Assembly (NCBI RefSeq): GCF_000508225.1
Contig: NC_023063.1
Location: forward strand, 992,001-1,056,000
Direction: 5' to 3'
Source of the DNA: Ehrlichia muris AS145
GTDB taxonomy: Bacteria > Pseudomonadota > Alphaproteobacteria > Rickettsiales > Anaplasmataceae
Length of the DNA stretch: 64,000 nucleotides
Below are positions 40,688 through 50,981 of the stretch, one piece after another. The notes beneath the pieces were generated by a model. The model was not told the DNA's origin. It worked only from the letters and a program-made list of their open reading frames with translations, and ran no database searches. Positions within the stretch are counted from its first letter, which is position 1. Each line of letters opens with the position of its first letter. The position numbers were made by a program, and so were the translations under genes.

Positions 40688-41157
40688 TATCTCCTCTTAT
40701 TATTTTTCGCATTTATTGATAAAAAATCTAATTTTACAGGTTGTTGTGCATCATGCTTATGCTCTGAACCTGAGTATATATATAAATTTTTTAAACGACG
40801 ACGTGCCATTGGACCAGTACTTAGCATACGACGAACTGCCATATTAATTATACGTTCTGAGTGTTTATTTAAGAACAAATCAGCTGGTGTACAGCTTTTC
40901 AGCCCACCAGGATACCCAGTGTGTCTATAATAGACCTTATTTTTCAATTTATTACCAGTAAATTGAACCTTCTCTGCATTAATTATAATAACATTATCCC
41001 CACAATCCATATGAGGCGTATACTCAGGTTTATTCTTACCGCGCAACACATTAGCAACAAAAGCAGCAAGTCTACCAACTACTACTCCTGTTGCATCTAT
41101 TACAACCCAACGCTTCTTTACCTGGCTCGCCTTTAAAGAAAAAGTCTCCATTTGCAT
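40687..41157 (-). CDS. rplM: 50S ribosomal protein L13
   Basis: L13 is an early-assembly large-subunit protein. The 156-residue product has the family pattern: [74 protein letters not shown] and [34 protein letters not shown]. It begins MQMET, so the start may be codon 1 or codon 3 (41151). First gene of rplM-rpsI-argC. Confidence 0.98.
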   Translation of the reverse strand: MQMETFSLKASQVKKRWVVIDATGVVVGRLAAFVANVLRGKNKPEYTPHMDCGDNVIIINAEKVQFTGNKLKNKVYYRHTGYPGGLKSCTPADLFLNKHSERIINMAVRRMLSTGPMARRRLKNLYIYSGSEHKHDAQQPVKLDFLSINAKNNKRR

Positions 41158-41692
41158 CTATCATTAATAAATTTTCATAGTAATCAGACAATTGATTTTT
41201 GTCAATAAAAACTAACTTTATATTTAATTTTACTCCTTCTGCAAGCTCCATACATGAAAAACACTGCAACTTTATCTTGCCTACTGTAATAAAATAACAT
41301 TACTTAACTTACATCTTCAAAAGATTATCAATGTTATCCCTAAAATAGCACTGAGAAAAAACTTGAACTTATTTATGAGTAAAGCTGAACAATAATTGCT
41401 ATACTCAAGACTTACCTAACACAAAATAGAACCTTTTTATAATACCTCCTATCTAAATTAATATACGCATGTATCGTAAATGCATACTCAGTAGTAATTT
41501 AATGTACCTCAATTCAACTTATATACTTTCTTTGTGTTTGCTATTAAAATCCATGAAATTTATAACTTACAAATTCAAGAATAATACGGAACTGAATCAA
41601 CTAAACTTCACACTTAATTCTTGCTAATCAAAATTAATTACAGTTTAATCATTGCTAGTATTATTTTTTGACATAATGTTGGTAGCATTCTA
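41158..41692. other. divergent spacer, rplM and tolC promoters expected
   Basis: A 535-bp spacer. TTGACA at 41668-41673 could be the -35 box for tolC, with a poor -10 about 17-21 bases on, which would place the transcript start near 41703 and favour translation from the ATG at 41711. No gene or exact repeat is seen. Confidence 0.4.
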
Positions 41693-42967
41693 ATGATAAC
41701 TAAACTTAATATGCATAAGATTTGCTGTGCATTGATATTGATGTATATCATATCAGTTATACCTAACAACAGCTATTGTACTAGTTTAGATGAAGCTTTA
41801 CATGCAGCATTATCAAATAATGCTAACATAAAAGCAAAGTTCTATCATTCGTTAGAGAACAAACAAAAAATCAAATTGAACAGTATATCAAAATTTTTAC
41901 CATCAGTTGTATATTCTCTGCAGGCATATCAGCCAGAACTCTCTTTACATAACAATGACAATAGAACCATGAGCCTCACAGTAACCCAACAGATATTCAA
42001 TGGAGGAGCTGATATTGCTGCTTTTCAACAATCAAAATACCTAGCAAATATAGAAGATATCAATTTTTTACTAGAGAAACAAAATATTATACTTCAGACA
42101 ATCAAAGCTTACATGAAGGTTTTAACAACTGCTGAAGTATATAAATTAACACAACATACTAAAAAAGTATTAACAGAACACCTAATAGCTACACAAAAAC
42201 GTTTTTCTTTAGGAGAGGTTACTAAAACAGATGTTTCATTAGCTACTGCTAGATTATCATCAGCTACATCAGAATTAATCAAGGCTCGTGGAGAAATGAA
42301 AATTGCAGAAGCTAACTACATTCACATAACTGGAGAAATACCAACAGACTTACACAATCCTACCATACCAACAATACCATCATCCATAGAAGAAGCTCTA
42401 GAAATAGCTCAAAAAAATAACCTTTCTCTACAAGCATCTCACAATGGATACAAAGCAGCAAAACAAGGGACTTTAATAGCAATTGCACACTTACTCCCAT
42501 CCATAAGCATATCATCAATAAATTCCTATACTTATACTAATAAGCCTTACATAACTCCTAAAAAAACCGATAACTTTTTTGAAATAAAAATGTCATTACC
42601 TATATTCCAACAAGGCCTCAACATTGCTGCCATTACGCAATCACAACTTGCAATAAAACAAAAAATGTATTCACACCATGAAGTGTTAAATACTATTAAA
42701 GAATCTGTAATTTTAAATTGGGAAAATATTTCCACCGCTAATTCTATGCTACAAGCAGCTCAAGACTCTGTAAAATATTCAGAAGTAACATTACTTGGAA
42801 TAAAACAGGAAGCAGAATTAAATTTAAGAACAGTCCTAGATGTATTAGATGCAGAACAAGAACTTTTAAAAGCAAAAGTCAATCTTCTGAATGTACAAAG
42901 CAATGTTGTAATAAGTATATATAATTTACTTGCATTAATAGGACAGCTGAACATTAATTATATTTAA
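41693..42967 (+). CDS. tolC: TolC-family outer membrane efflux/secretion protein
   Basis: This is the trimeric outer-membrane channel for type I secretion or drug efflux. The 424-residue frame has a signal peptide. The in-frame ATG at 41711 gives the cleaner one (MHKICCALILMYIISVIP, cut near YCTS). Two repeated TolC halves follow, each with SLDEAL/SIEEALEIA starts, coiled-coil stretches (LTEHLIATQKRFSLGEVTKTDVSLA; LGIKQEAELNLRTVLDVLDAEQELLKAKV), and QQIFNGG/PIFQQG strands. Type I secretion is known to export tandem-repeat proteins in Ehrlichia. The PopZ-like gene follows 12 bases later. Confidence 0.92.
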   Translation: MITKLNMHKICCALILMYIISVIPNNSYCTSLDEALHAALSNNANIKAKFYHSLENKQKIKLNSISKFLPSVVYSLQAYQPELSLHNNDNRTMSLTVTQQIFNGGADIAAFQQSKYLANIEDINFLLEKQNIILQTIKAYMKVLTTAEVYKLTQHTKKVLTEHLIATQKRFSLGEVTKTDVSLATARLSSATSELIKARGEMKIAEANYIHITGEIPTDLHNPTIPTIPSSIEEALEIAQKNNLSLQASHNGYKAAKQGTLIAIAHLLPSISISSINSYTYTNKPYITPKKTDNFFEIKMSLPIFQQGLNIAAITQSQLAIKQKMYSHHEVLNTIKESVILNWENISTANSMLQAAQDSVKYSEVTLLGIKQEAELNLRTVLDVLDAEQELLKAKVNLLNVQSNVVISIYNLLALIGQLNINYI

Positions 42968-42979
42968 TATAAAAAACTT

Positions 42980-43714
42980 ATGAGTAATACTAACAACTTT
43001 CAACCCCTTAAAGAAGCAATTGCAAATATTAGAAAAGTTATATCTGGCAATGATAGTAAAGATCACGTTATTGCAGAACATGATGCTAGTAGTGCCACTG
43101 ATGAGGAAGTACTAAATTTAGAAAATCCAGAAAATTTTATAGACCTACATAACATACAACATGTACACAATACATTAAATGAAATCAATAAAACATTTCA
43201 ATCAATAACAGATTCACCAACAACAACATATCAATCATATCAAAACACAACACAACCAGACATACAAATATCTGTTACAAAAGAGAAAATTTATCCTGAT
43301 CAATTGTCCAATATAAATCAATTCATATCAATAGAGCAATCAACTCAACGGCTATCATCGCAAGAAACAAGATTAACGACAACACACACTCTTTCAGAAG
43401 AAATATCGAAAATTGACAATACATCAGAAATAAAAGGTATTCATCAACAAAATAGCATTATAACAGAAAATTTAGTATCACCTGAAAATATAGTTGCAAA
43501 TAGTGAAGAAATAAAAAAGCTAATAACACAAATACACCATCATACAAAACCACCGAATATTTCAAATGATAAAAGTCCTACAATAGAAGAACTAGTAATA
43601 AAAATGCTTAAACCAGAGTTATCAACATGGCTCAACAACAATCTACAGAAGTTAGTAAAAGAAATAGTAGAAAAAGAAATAAAACATATTATAAAGGAAT
43701 CAAATCAAAGTTAA
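42980..43714 (+). CDS. PopZ-like (DUF2497) polar organising protein
   Basis: This is likely a cytoplasmic scaffold of the PopZ type. The 244-residue product has a short conserved N-terminal helix (PLKEAIANIRKVISGND, comparable to the 'EEILASIRRIISED' of PopZ). A long, low-complexity, Thr/Gln/Ser/Asn-rich central region follows. The C-terminal helical domain (PTIEELVIKMLKPELSTWLNNNL, QKLVKEIVEKEIKHIIKE) matches the DUF2497/PopZ end 'LRPMLKQWLDENLPGIVERLVREEIER'. Family resemblance is seen; the polar role is inferred. Co-occurrence with CtrA in this window fits a retained cell-cycle module. It is probably co-transcribed with tolC. Confidence 0.75.
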   Translation: MSNTNNFQPLKEAIANIRKVISGNDSKDHVIAEHDASSATDEEVLNLENPENFIDLHNIQHVHNTLNEINKTFQSITDSPTTTYQSYQNTTQPDIQISVTKEKIYPDQLSNINQFISIEQSTQRLSSQETRLTTTHTLSEEISKIDNTSEIKGIHQQNSIITENLVSPENIVANSEEIKKLITQIHHHTKPPNISNDKSPTIEELVIKMLKPELSTWLNNNLQKLVKEIVEKEIKHIIKESNQS

Positions 43715-43959
43715 CTTTACCAGTTTAAATTTAGAATAACATATCAAAATTTTAGTATTTGATACCAATTGCCACCAGTTTCATCCATTACACTTTTGTA
43801 AGACACATTGCCTTTCCAAAGTACAAATACCATAGATAATAAAACAACATTACCTAATTGACCTGAAGGTTCCTGAAGATTAATGAAATCATAGGTAAAA
43901 GAATGACATTTTACTAAATACTTACAGACTATTCTGATAATTTCAATTTCTCAGAATGG

Positions 43960-44640
43960 ACGATATCCAAAATATGATAACAATACTTATAGATAACAGT
44001 CACACACTTCTAAGTAAGTAAACCTAAGTCATTGCGATATAGTCTTAAAATAACGTTATAGAATCTTATGTAAGCATGATAAACAACACTACAAAGAATC
44101 AACAATCACCAAGTCCTTCAATATTCATATTTTTTATACGATATAACACCATACATACCTATAAGCACTACTTAATAGACTACAATTACATATACTTCTG
44201 AGTAAGAAAACTACAGTTGCAATATAACTCTGAAAAAATAACGTTATAGAATCTTATGTAACCATGATAAACAACACTACAAAGAATCAACAATCACCAA
44301 GTCCTTCAATATTCATATTTTTATACGATATAACACCATACATACCTATAAGCACTACTTAATAGACTACAATTACATATACTTCTGAGTAAGAAAACTT
44401 AAGTGCGTAACTAGATCTAAACAACTGTAAAAAAACAATAAACAACCTTACAGGTCTTTAACATTTATTCTACAATGGTACAATTCTTATAAACACCTAC
44501 AACTATTTAACATACGGTAATTACATATACACTTTTTAGTGAAGTGAACTTAAGTTTACATCTGGTTATTAAGAAATCACGGTATAAACTCTTATATCAT
44601 GAGAATTAAATAACAAAAAAACAACAACTATAGTATACAA
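43960..44640. repeat. ~188-bp tandem array, two good copies and decayed flanks, ending at apbC
   Basis: TAACGTTATAGAATCTTATG starts at 44051 and 44239 (period 188 bp), and the two copies are almost identical until about 44400. Decayed units flank them. The one before begins near 43990 (CACACACTTCTAAGTAAGTAAAC). The one after runs 44430-44640 (CACGGTATAAACTCTTATATCATGA near 44579). TTTAACATTTATT at 44458 recurs at the apbC stop, 44640. No gene is seen between 43715 and 44641. Confidence 0.85.
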
Positions 44641-44641
44641 T

Positions 44642-45730
44642 TTAACATTTATTTTTCATGCTATGTAATACATTGTCAGTAATATTATCATAAATCTTAC
44701 ATATCTCATGGTCCAATGCCAATGGATCTCCCAATTCCGCCACATTACATATTTGAGGATATAATGCTATCTCACCAAGAAAATCTACATTCAATTCATT
44801 TGCTATCCTATGTACACCTTGTTTACCAAAAATGTAAGTCTTATCACCAGAATTAGAATGAATAAAATAACTCATATTCTCTACTAACCCAATAATATTA
44901 ACATTCACTTTCTTCATCATATCACATATCTTTATTGCATCAATAATAGCTAAATCCTGAGGCGTAGAAATCACAATAACACCAGTAACTTTAAATTTCT
45001 CAACAAGACTAATGTGTACATCACCTGTACCAGGAGGTGTATCTACTACCAAATAATCCACTTCCCCCCATACTGTATTTACCATAAGACTATATATTGC
45101 CTTTGTTACCATAGGACCACGCCAAATAGCAGCATTATTCTTATCAATCAAATATCCTATTGACATACTTTTAAGACCATATCTCGTAATTGGAATCATT
45201 CTATTATTATGGTCTATTTCAGGATTAGTAGTCTTTTTAAGACCTAACATATGAGGTATAGATGGTCCATAAATATCAAGATCAACTAATGCTGACTTAT
45301 ACCCTTTACGTAATAAGGATAGCGCCATATTAATTGCAACTGTAGACTTACCTACACCACCTTTACCTGAAGATATAAGTATTATATTTTTTATCCCCGG
45401 AATTGATATCTTGTTTATAGGCATTTTTTTATTTATTTTATTAACAGCACTATGCGCAGTAGTAAAAACAACTGTCAACTCTTTAAGATTTGGTACAGCA
45501 TTAATTGCATCCTTACATTTTTTTTCAATCGTATTTCTTTGTTCTATTTGATGCTCATCTGATAAATTCAATATACAATGCACAATATTATCATTCACTA
45601 ATACAGACCTTACTAACCCTAACTCGATAATATTTTTATTGCTATTACGATCAATAACTGTCGACAATGCATCTAATACATCTTGTTTATTTACCACTAT
45701 CACCCTAAAAAGATTACTGTATGATAACAC
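44642..45730 (-). CDS. apbC: Mrp/ApbC/NBP35 family Fe-S cluster carrier ATPase
   Basis: This P-loop ATPase carries or assembles Fe-S clusters. The 362-residue product has an N-terminal MIP18/DUF59-type domain (KQDVLDALSTVIDR to KELTVVFTTA, about 100 residues) and the Mrp ATPase domain with deviant Walker A SSGKGGVGKSTVAINMAL near residue 130. DIYGPSIPHMLGL, WGEVDYLVVDTPPGTGDVHISLV and a C-terminal region follow. The CxxC usually present near GLVENMSYF is not seen (the stretch reads MSYFIHSNSGDKTYIFG), so the cluster-binding cysteines may be lost. Confidence 0.92.
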   Translation of the reverse strand: MLSYSNLFRVIVVNKQDVLDALSTVIDRNSNKNIIELGLVRSVLVNDNIVHCILNLSDEHQIEQRNTIEKKCKDAINAVPNLKELTVVFTTAHSAVNKINKKMPINKISIPGIKNIILISSGKGGVGKSTVAINMALSLLRKGYKSALVDLDIYGPSIPHMLGLKKTTNPEIDHNNRMIPITRYGLKSMSIGYLIDKNNAAIWRGPMVTKAIYSLMVNTVWGEVDYLVVDTPPGTGDVHISLVEKFKVTGVIVISTPQDLAIIDAIKICDMMKKVNVNIIGLVENMSYFIHSNSGDKTYIFGKQGVHRIANELNVDFLGEIALYPQICNVAELGDPLALDHEICKIYDNITDNVLHSMKNKC

Positions 45731-45812
45731 ATATTATTAAAAAATACCTATTTACTTTTAGTAAACCATTACGTATCATCAGAGCATCCATTTTACATAT
45801 AGATTCTTTTCG

Positions 45813-46769
45813 ATGTTAATATCTTCTGGTACATCTAGTATCAACTTAGCAAAGTGCATATCAAAAATCACAGGTATAAAGTTGGTTAACTCGTGTATTT
45901 CTCATTTTTCTGATCAAGAAATAAATGTAGAAATTCAAGAGAACCAAGATGACAAAAATAAGCACGTCATAATCATAAATTCTCTTTGCTTTCCAGCACA
46001 CTCTAATCTAGTAGAGTTGCTCTTATTGACAGATACAATCAATAGAACATTGTGTCCTAGTAAAACAACTATGATAATACCGTATCTCTGTTATACTAGA
46101 CAAGATAGAGTAATGTACAGAAATCTAGATGATAACAACTTAATGATCTCTGCATTAAGTGCAAAAGTCATTATTAACATATTAAGTACAGCAAATGTAA
46201 ATAACATCATTTTCATTGATCTACATTCAAATCAATTAGCTGGTTTCTTTGATATAGCAACTACCAATTTAAGTCCACATACTATTTTTATAGAAGATAT
46301 TACAAAAAAATACAATATGGACAATTTAGTAATTGTATCTCCTGACTACGGGGCATTAAATAGAACCCGAGTTTTTACAAATGCACTATCAAAACAGTGC
46401 AAATTACACAACAACATCCAAGTAGCAGTTATAGATAAGTATAGAGCAAAACCTGGTGTATCTGAAGTGATGAACATAACTGGTAATGTAGAAAATAAAG
46501 ATTGTATTATAGTCGATGACATTGTAGATTCAGCTGGCACATTATGCAATGCAGCATTAGCTTTAAAAGATAGAGGAGCCCTACAAGTTAGTGCATATGT
46601 TACACATGGAATATTATCTGGCAACGCAATAGAGAAAATAACCAATTCAAAGCTGAACAGTTTAACAATAACTGACACAATAAATCATAATTCTTTCAAC
46701 ACATCAAAAATTCAAACTTTATCCATTGATAAATTTCTAAGTAACTATATACTCTATAGTCTAGCATAA
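45813..46769 (+). CDS. prs: ribose-phosphate pyrophosphokinase
   Basis: Prs makes PRPP from ribose 5-phosphate and ATP for nucleotide, His and Trp synthesis. The 318-residue product has the family framework: SDQEINVEIQEN, the catalytic-loop region IIPYLCYTRQDRV near residue 95, FIDLHSNQLAGFF near 140, VSPDYGALNRTR, and the PRPP-binding CIIVDDIVDSAGTLCNAA near residue 235. Sequence is more divergent than usual, but all key loops are present. gatC follows 14 bases later. Confidence 0.93.
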   Translation: MLISSGTSSINLAKCISKITGIKLVNSCISHFSDQEINVEIQENQDDKNKHVIIINSLCFPAHSNLVELLLLTDTINRTLCPSKTTMIIPYLCYTRQDRVMYRNLDDNNLMISALSAKVIINILSTANVNNIIFIDLHSNQLAGFFDIATTNLSPHTIFIEDITKKYNMDNLVIVSPDYGALNRTRVFTNALSKQCKLHNNIQVAVIDKYRAKPGVSEVMNITGNVENKDCIIVDDIVDSAGTLCNAALALKDRGALQVSAYVTHGILSGNAIEKITNSKLNSLTITDTINHNSFNTSKIQTLSIDKFLSNYILYSLA

Positions 46770-46783
46770 ACTTAAGGAAAAAA

Positions 46784-47134
46784 TTGACAGAAAATAAACT
46801 TGAAAATCACACTTCTAATGCACGCTCACACCCAAGTAAGTCATTAACCAAAAACGATTTACTACAAGCTGCAAAATTGACTAGAATAAGGCTCAATGAT
46901 AAAGAAATCGATTATCATTTCAGAGAATTAGAGGAAGTGTTAAATTGGATACAAACAATATCACAAGTTGACACTAAAGATGTTGCTCCAATAGGTAACG
47001 GCGGCATACATTATGATTATGGACTTCCTTTACGTAAAGATATTGTTAATGATGGCAACATAAAAGATATAGTATTATCTCAATCTCCTGAACAAGAACA
47101 TGACTTTTTTGTTGTACCAAAAGTAATAGAATAA
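46784..47134 (+). CDS. gatC: Asp/Glu-tRNA amidotransferase subunit C
   Basis: GatC is the small structural subunit of GatCAB, which amidates misacylated Glu-tRNA(Gln) and Asp-tRNA(Asn). The 116-residue product has the typical LTKNDLLQAAKLTRIRLNDKEIDYHFRELEEVLNWI and DVAPIGNGG...PLRKDIV segments. The start codon is TTG, 5 bases after a good AAGGA (46774-46778); no in-frame ATG exists before the conserved domain. The N-terminal 20 residues are an extension. GatA and GatB are not in the window. Confidence 0.92.
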   Translation: MTENKLENHTSNARSHPSKSLTKNDLLQAAKLTRIRLNDKEIDYHFRELEEVLNWIQTISQVDTKDVAPIGNGGIHYDYGLPLRKDIVNDGNIKDIVLSQSPEQEHDFFVVPKVIE

Positions 47135-47485
47135 GGAAAAAGATCTGTTCGAGTAATGTCAGCATTTGAATACACATCTTTTTTATTTCATCTTACTATG
47201 CATTTTATAATATAAAATTCCATGTATAGGGGGGCAGTTCTCAAGAATAGATAATTAAGAGACGCACATATTCAGTAGTGCTAGCACTGTATATATTTCA
47301 TCTTTATTTTTTTAGTATAATCTCGCAGGTCTAAGTATGTATAAATTCGTAGTACTTATCTATCAACTCACTTACAATAGTTTAATAAATATATTACGAA
47401 CATAGCACTTGCATATTTCACAAACACTCCAAGTACAAACATACACCTTTATTGACGATAAATAATCAATAAAAAGATCTACGTC
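47135..47485. other. intergenic, no gene seen
   Basis: A 351-bp AT-rich stretch between gatC and the 205-bp duplication, with a six-G run at 47229-47234. No open frame or RNA signature is visible. Confidence 0.45.
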
Positions 47486-47895
47486 TAGCAGTAGTAAAAT
47501 TAGTATAACTTACAACCAACATATCATATGCATTAGCATTGTAAAGTTTATGTATTTATATAATAATGATATATATATAAAGCTTAGCTGTACATCATCT
47601 TCATTAGTACATATTGCAAAACACCACCACTATTAAAATAATCGACTTCAGTTGCGGTATTGAGGTTGTAAATTAGTTTTATACTTCGACTAGCAGTAGT
47701 AAAATTAGTATAACTTACAACCAACATATCATATGCATTAGCATTGTAAAGTTTATGTATTTATATAATAATGATATATATATAAAGCTTAGCTGTACAT
47801 CATCTTCATTAGTACATATTGCAAAACACCACCACTATTAAAATAATCGACTTCAGTTGCGGTATTGAGGTTGCAAATTAGTTTTATACTTCGAC
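47486..47895. repeat. 205-bp duplication covering the acnA 3' end
   Basis: TAGCAGTAGTAAAATTAG begins at 47486 and at 47691, a period of 205 bp with two copies that differ by about one base. The second copy contains the last ~107 bases of acnA (47789-47895) and the first contains the same bases downstream of the gene (47584-47690), including the stop codon. Confidence 0.96.
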
Positions 47896-50425
47896 TAATA
47901 TTACCTTCTTCTCTTCTAAAAATAATGCACTCTACTTCTTGACCTATACCAATTTCACCAACAATGCTAATTTCTTCATCACCTACTAAATTCAAAGTTT
48001 TTCTTGTATCACCCTCCTTGAAAGTCAATGGTAATACACCCATACCAATAAGGTTAGATCTATGAATGCGTTCAAAACTTTCAGCTATAATAGCCTTGAT
48101 ATTTAAGAAGAAAGTACCTTTAGCCGCCCAATCTCTACTAGAACCACTACCATATTCTTTTCCGGCAATAACAACTAATGGTATGTTATTTTGTTGATAA
48201 AGTTGCGATGCATCAAATATTGGCATTTCTTCACCAGTAGGAACATACTTAGTAAAACCACCTTCACAATTTACCATCTCGTTACGTATACGAATATTAG
48301 CAAAAGTACCACGCGTCATTATGTGATGATTTCCTCTCCGTGATCCGTATGAATTAAAGTCTTGTACCATAATATTATTCTGCATTAAAAACATGCCTGC
48401 TGGACTATTTGTAGCAATATTACCAGCTGGAGAAATATGATCAGTAGTAACACTATCACCTAGCAAAGCCAAAATTCTTGCATTATTAATATCAATACTA
48501 TTATTCACATCTATATTAGGAGATAAATTCTTAAAATATGTTGGATTTTGTATGTAAGTACTATCTGGATCCCATGCATAGATATCACTATCAATACATT
48601 TTAAATCCTTCCAATATTTCTCTCCATTAAAAATATGCTTATATCTATCAACAAACATCTGCTTATCAATAGTTTTACGGATAACTTCATTGATCTCATC
48701 ATTAGAAGGCCATATATCACGTAAATAAACATCTCTTCCATTGTCATCTACAGCTATTGGATCTTCGTGAATATTAATATTCACAGTACCAGCCAAAGCA
48801 TAAGCTATAACAAGAGGTGGTGAAGCCAAAAAATTAGCTTTTACAGAAGGATGTATCCTTCCTTCAAAGTTACGATTACCAGATAAAACAGATGCAACAA
48901 CCAAATTATTGACTTTGATATCTTCTTCAATATCAGGATCTAAGGGACCAGAATTCCCTATACAAGTAGTACATCCATACCCAACCAAATGGAATCCTAG
49001 TGCATTCAAATCTTTTTGTAATCCCGATTTCACTAGGTATTCTGTGACAACTTGTGAACCTGGAGCTAATGAAGTTTTTACCCATGCCTTAGATTTCAAA
49101 TTCAACATATTTGCTTTGCGAGCAACAAGTCCAGCAGCAACCATCACGTTAGGGTTTGATGTATTCGTGCAACTGGTTATTGCAGCAATAACCACATCTC
49201 CATCTTGTAAAGATTTATCCCCCGCACCAACTGTCGATCTTGAAGTTGGTAATAAATTCTGTAATGCTGCTTTTACTTCAGAAAGAAAAATTTTATCTTG
49301 AGGCCTTTTTGGACCAGCAAGCACAGGTTGCACCGTCTCTAGATTAAATTCTATTTTATCATCATAATACGGCTCTTCCTTGGTATACCATAAACATTGC
49401 TCTTTAGCATAGGATTCTACTAAATCTATTAGAGACGAATCACGTCCTGTTATCTCTAAATACTCTAAAGTTTTATGATCTATCGGGAAAAATCCACATG
49501 TAGCACCATATTCAGGAGACATATTAGCAATAGTAGCTCTATCTGGAATCGACAAACCACTTAACCCATCTCCATAGAACTCAACAAATTTTCCTACAAC
49601 TCCTTTGTTTCTCAAGATATTAGTGATAGTCAATACCATATCTGTTGCAGTAACACCTTCAGATAATTTCCCTGTTAATTTAAATCCTACAACTTTAGGA
49701 ATAAGCATAGTAATAGGTTGACCTAACATTACTGCTTCAGCTTCTATACCACCTACTCCCCACCCTAAAACAGATAAACCGTTAATCATAGTTGTGTGGC
49801 TATCAGTACCCACCAAAGTATCTGGATATACTAAATCTCCTTCATTCCATATAACTTTAGCAATATGCTCTAAATTAACCTGATGACATATACCAGCCCC
49901 AGGAGGTACAACACGAAAATTTCTAAAAGCATGTTGTCCCCATTTTAAAAACTTATATCTTTCTAAATTCCTTTGTATCTCTACAGACACATTTTTATTA
50001 AACGCATCTTCTTTTCCATAAAAATCAACTTGTATTGAATGATCAATAACTAAATCAACCGGTATTTTAGGATTAATTATGCTTGGATCTCCACCAATTT
50101 TTTTTACATAGTCACGCATTGCAGCCAAATCAACTACTGCTGGTACACCAGTAAAATCTTGCATTAACACCCGAGCTGGAGAAAAATTAATTTCATAGTT
50201 TATGTGTTCATTAGCACATTCAGCTAATCTTTTGATATCCTCAACCTTAACATTATAACCATCTTCATTACGCAATAAATTCTCAAACAATACCTTTAAT
50301 GAATATGGTAACCTAGTAATATCAATACCCAACTTACTGCTTGCAGTTTTCAAACTAAAGTATTCATAAGAATTTTTTCCTACAATTAACTTTTTTCTTG
50401 AATTAAGAGAATTTAAAAATTCCAC
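47789..50425 (-). CDS. acnA: aconitate hydratase A
   Basis: Aconitase interconverts citrate and isocitrate in the TCA cycle. The 878-residue product is full length for the AcnA/IRP type. It has RVLMQDFTGVPAVVDLAAMRD near residue 85, VGTDSHTTMINGL, the [4Fe-4S] ligands in AAITSCTNTSNPNVM and GYGCTTCIGNSGPL (around residues 420-490), and the swivel domain (NIATNSPAG, FNSYGSRRGNHHIMTRGTFANIRI, KEYGSGSSRDWAAKGT). The last ~35 codons are duplicated downstream in a 205-bp tandem repeat. Confidence 0.97.
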   Translation of the reverse strand: MEFLNSLNSRKKLIVGKNSYEYFSLKTASSKLGIDITRLPYSLKVLFENLLRNEDGYNVKVEDIKRLAECANEHINYEINFSPARVLMQDFTGVPAVVDLAAMRDYVKKIGGDPSIINPKIPVDLVIDHSIQVDFYGKEDAFNKNVSVEIQRNLERYKFLKWGQHAFRNFRVVPPGAGICHQVNLEHIAKVIWNEGDLVYPDTLVGTDSHTTMINGLSVLGWGVGGIEAEAVMLGQPITMLIPKVVGFKLTGKLSEGVTATDMVLTITNILRNKGVVGKFVEFYGDGLSGLSIPDRATIANMSPEYGATCGFFPIDHKTLEYLEITGRDSSLIDLVESYAKEQCLWYTKEEPYYDDKIEFNLETVQPVLAGPKRPQDKIFLSEVKAALQNLLPTSRSTVGAGDKSLQDGDVVIAAITSCTNTSNPNVMVAAGLVARKANMLNLKSKAWVKTSLAPGSQVVTEYLVKSGLQKDLNALGFHLVGYGCTTCIGNSGPLDPDIEEDIKVNNLVVASVLSGNRNFEGRIHPSVKANFLASPPLVIAYALAGTVNINIHEDPIAVDDNGRDVYLRDIWPSNDEINEVIRKTIDKQMFVDRYKHIFNGEKYWKDLKCIDSDIYAWDPDSTYIQNPTYFKNLSPNIDVNNSIDINNARILALLGDSVTTDHISPAGNIATNSPAGMFLMQNNIMVQDFNSYGSRRGNHHIMTRGTFANIRIRNEMVNCEGGFTKYVPTGEEMPIFDASQLYQQNNIPLVVIAGKEYGSGSSRDWAAKGTFFLNIKAIIAESFERIHRSNLIGMGVLPLTFKEGDTRKTLNLVGDEEISIVGEIGIGQEVECIIFRREEGNISRSIKLICNLNTATEVDYFNSGGVLQYVLMKMMYS

Positions 50426-50981
50426 ACCATATACTCCTTATAATTTACTTCTTTACCCAGATAACTAAATATATCAATAGAGAAAGTTTATAAAACCTTT
50501 GAGTTAAAGTATCACACAGGCAATTTTTAAGTTTAACATACACATTTACTTCAAAGTAGACCTTTCTACAATTCAACTTAGCTAAATGAGTAATTAAATA
50601 GCACACTCATGCTTACACTATAACTTGAAATGAAAATACCAAAAAATATCTTTTTTGATAGGTAATCCTAAATAATTACTTATACTCATTTCAATTAAGG
50701 TAATTATATATATTAACCTATACATTACAAATTTTTATTAAAAACCAAGAAAGGTATTTATTGTAAAATATACAACATATCCTTAATAGCCTTTTCCTAA
50801 ACAACAGATTACCTAACGTAAAAACAGTAATAACCCATGCTAAAGTGTATATTCATACCTTATGACTAATAACCCAAATAATTACTAATTTAACTACAAG
50901 TATACTTCATATAGAAGCAAAAATATATAAAATTTAATATATCACATAATTTGGAACTAATAACTAAAATCCTCAAAAACA
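50426..50981. other. intergenic, no gene seen
   Basis: A 556-bp AT-rich spacer between the acnA start and the apaG end. No gene, exact repeat or RNA gene was recognised. Confidence 0.5.
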
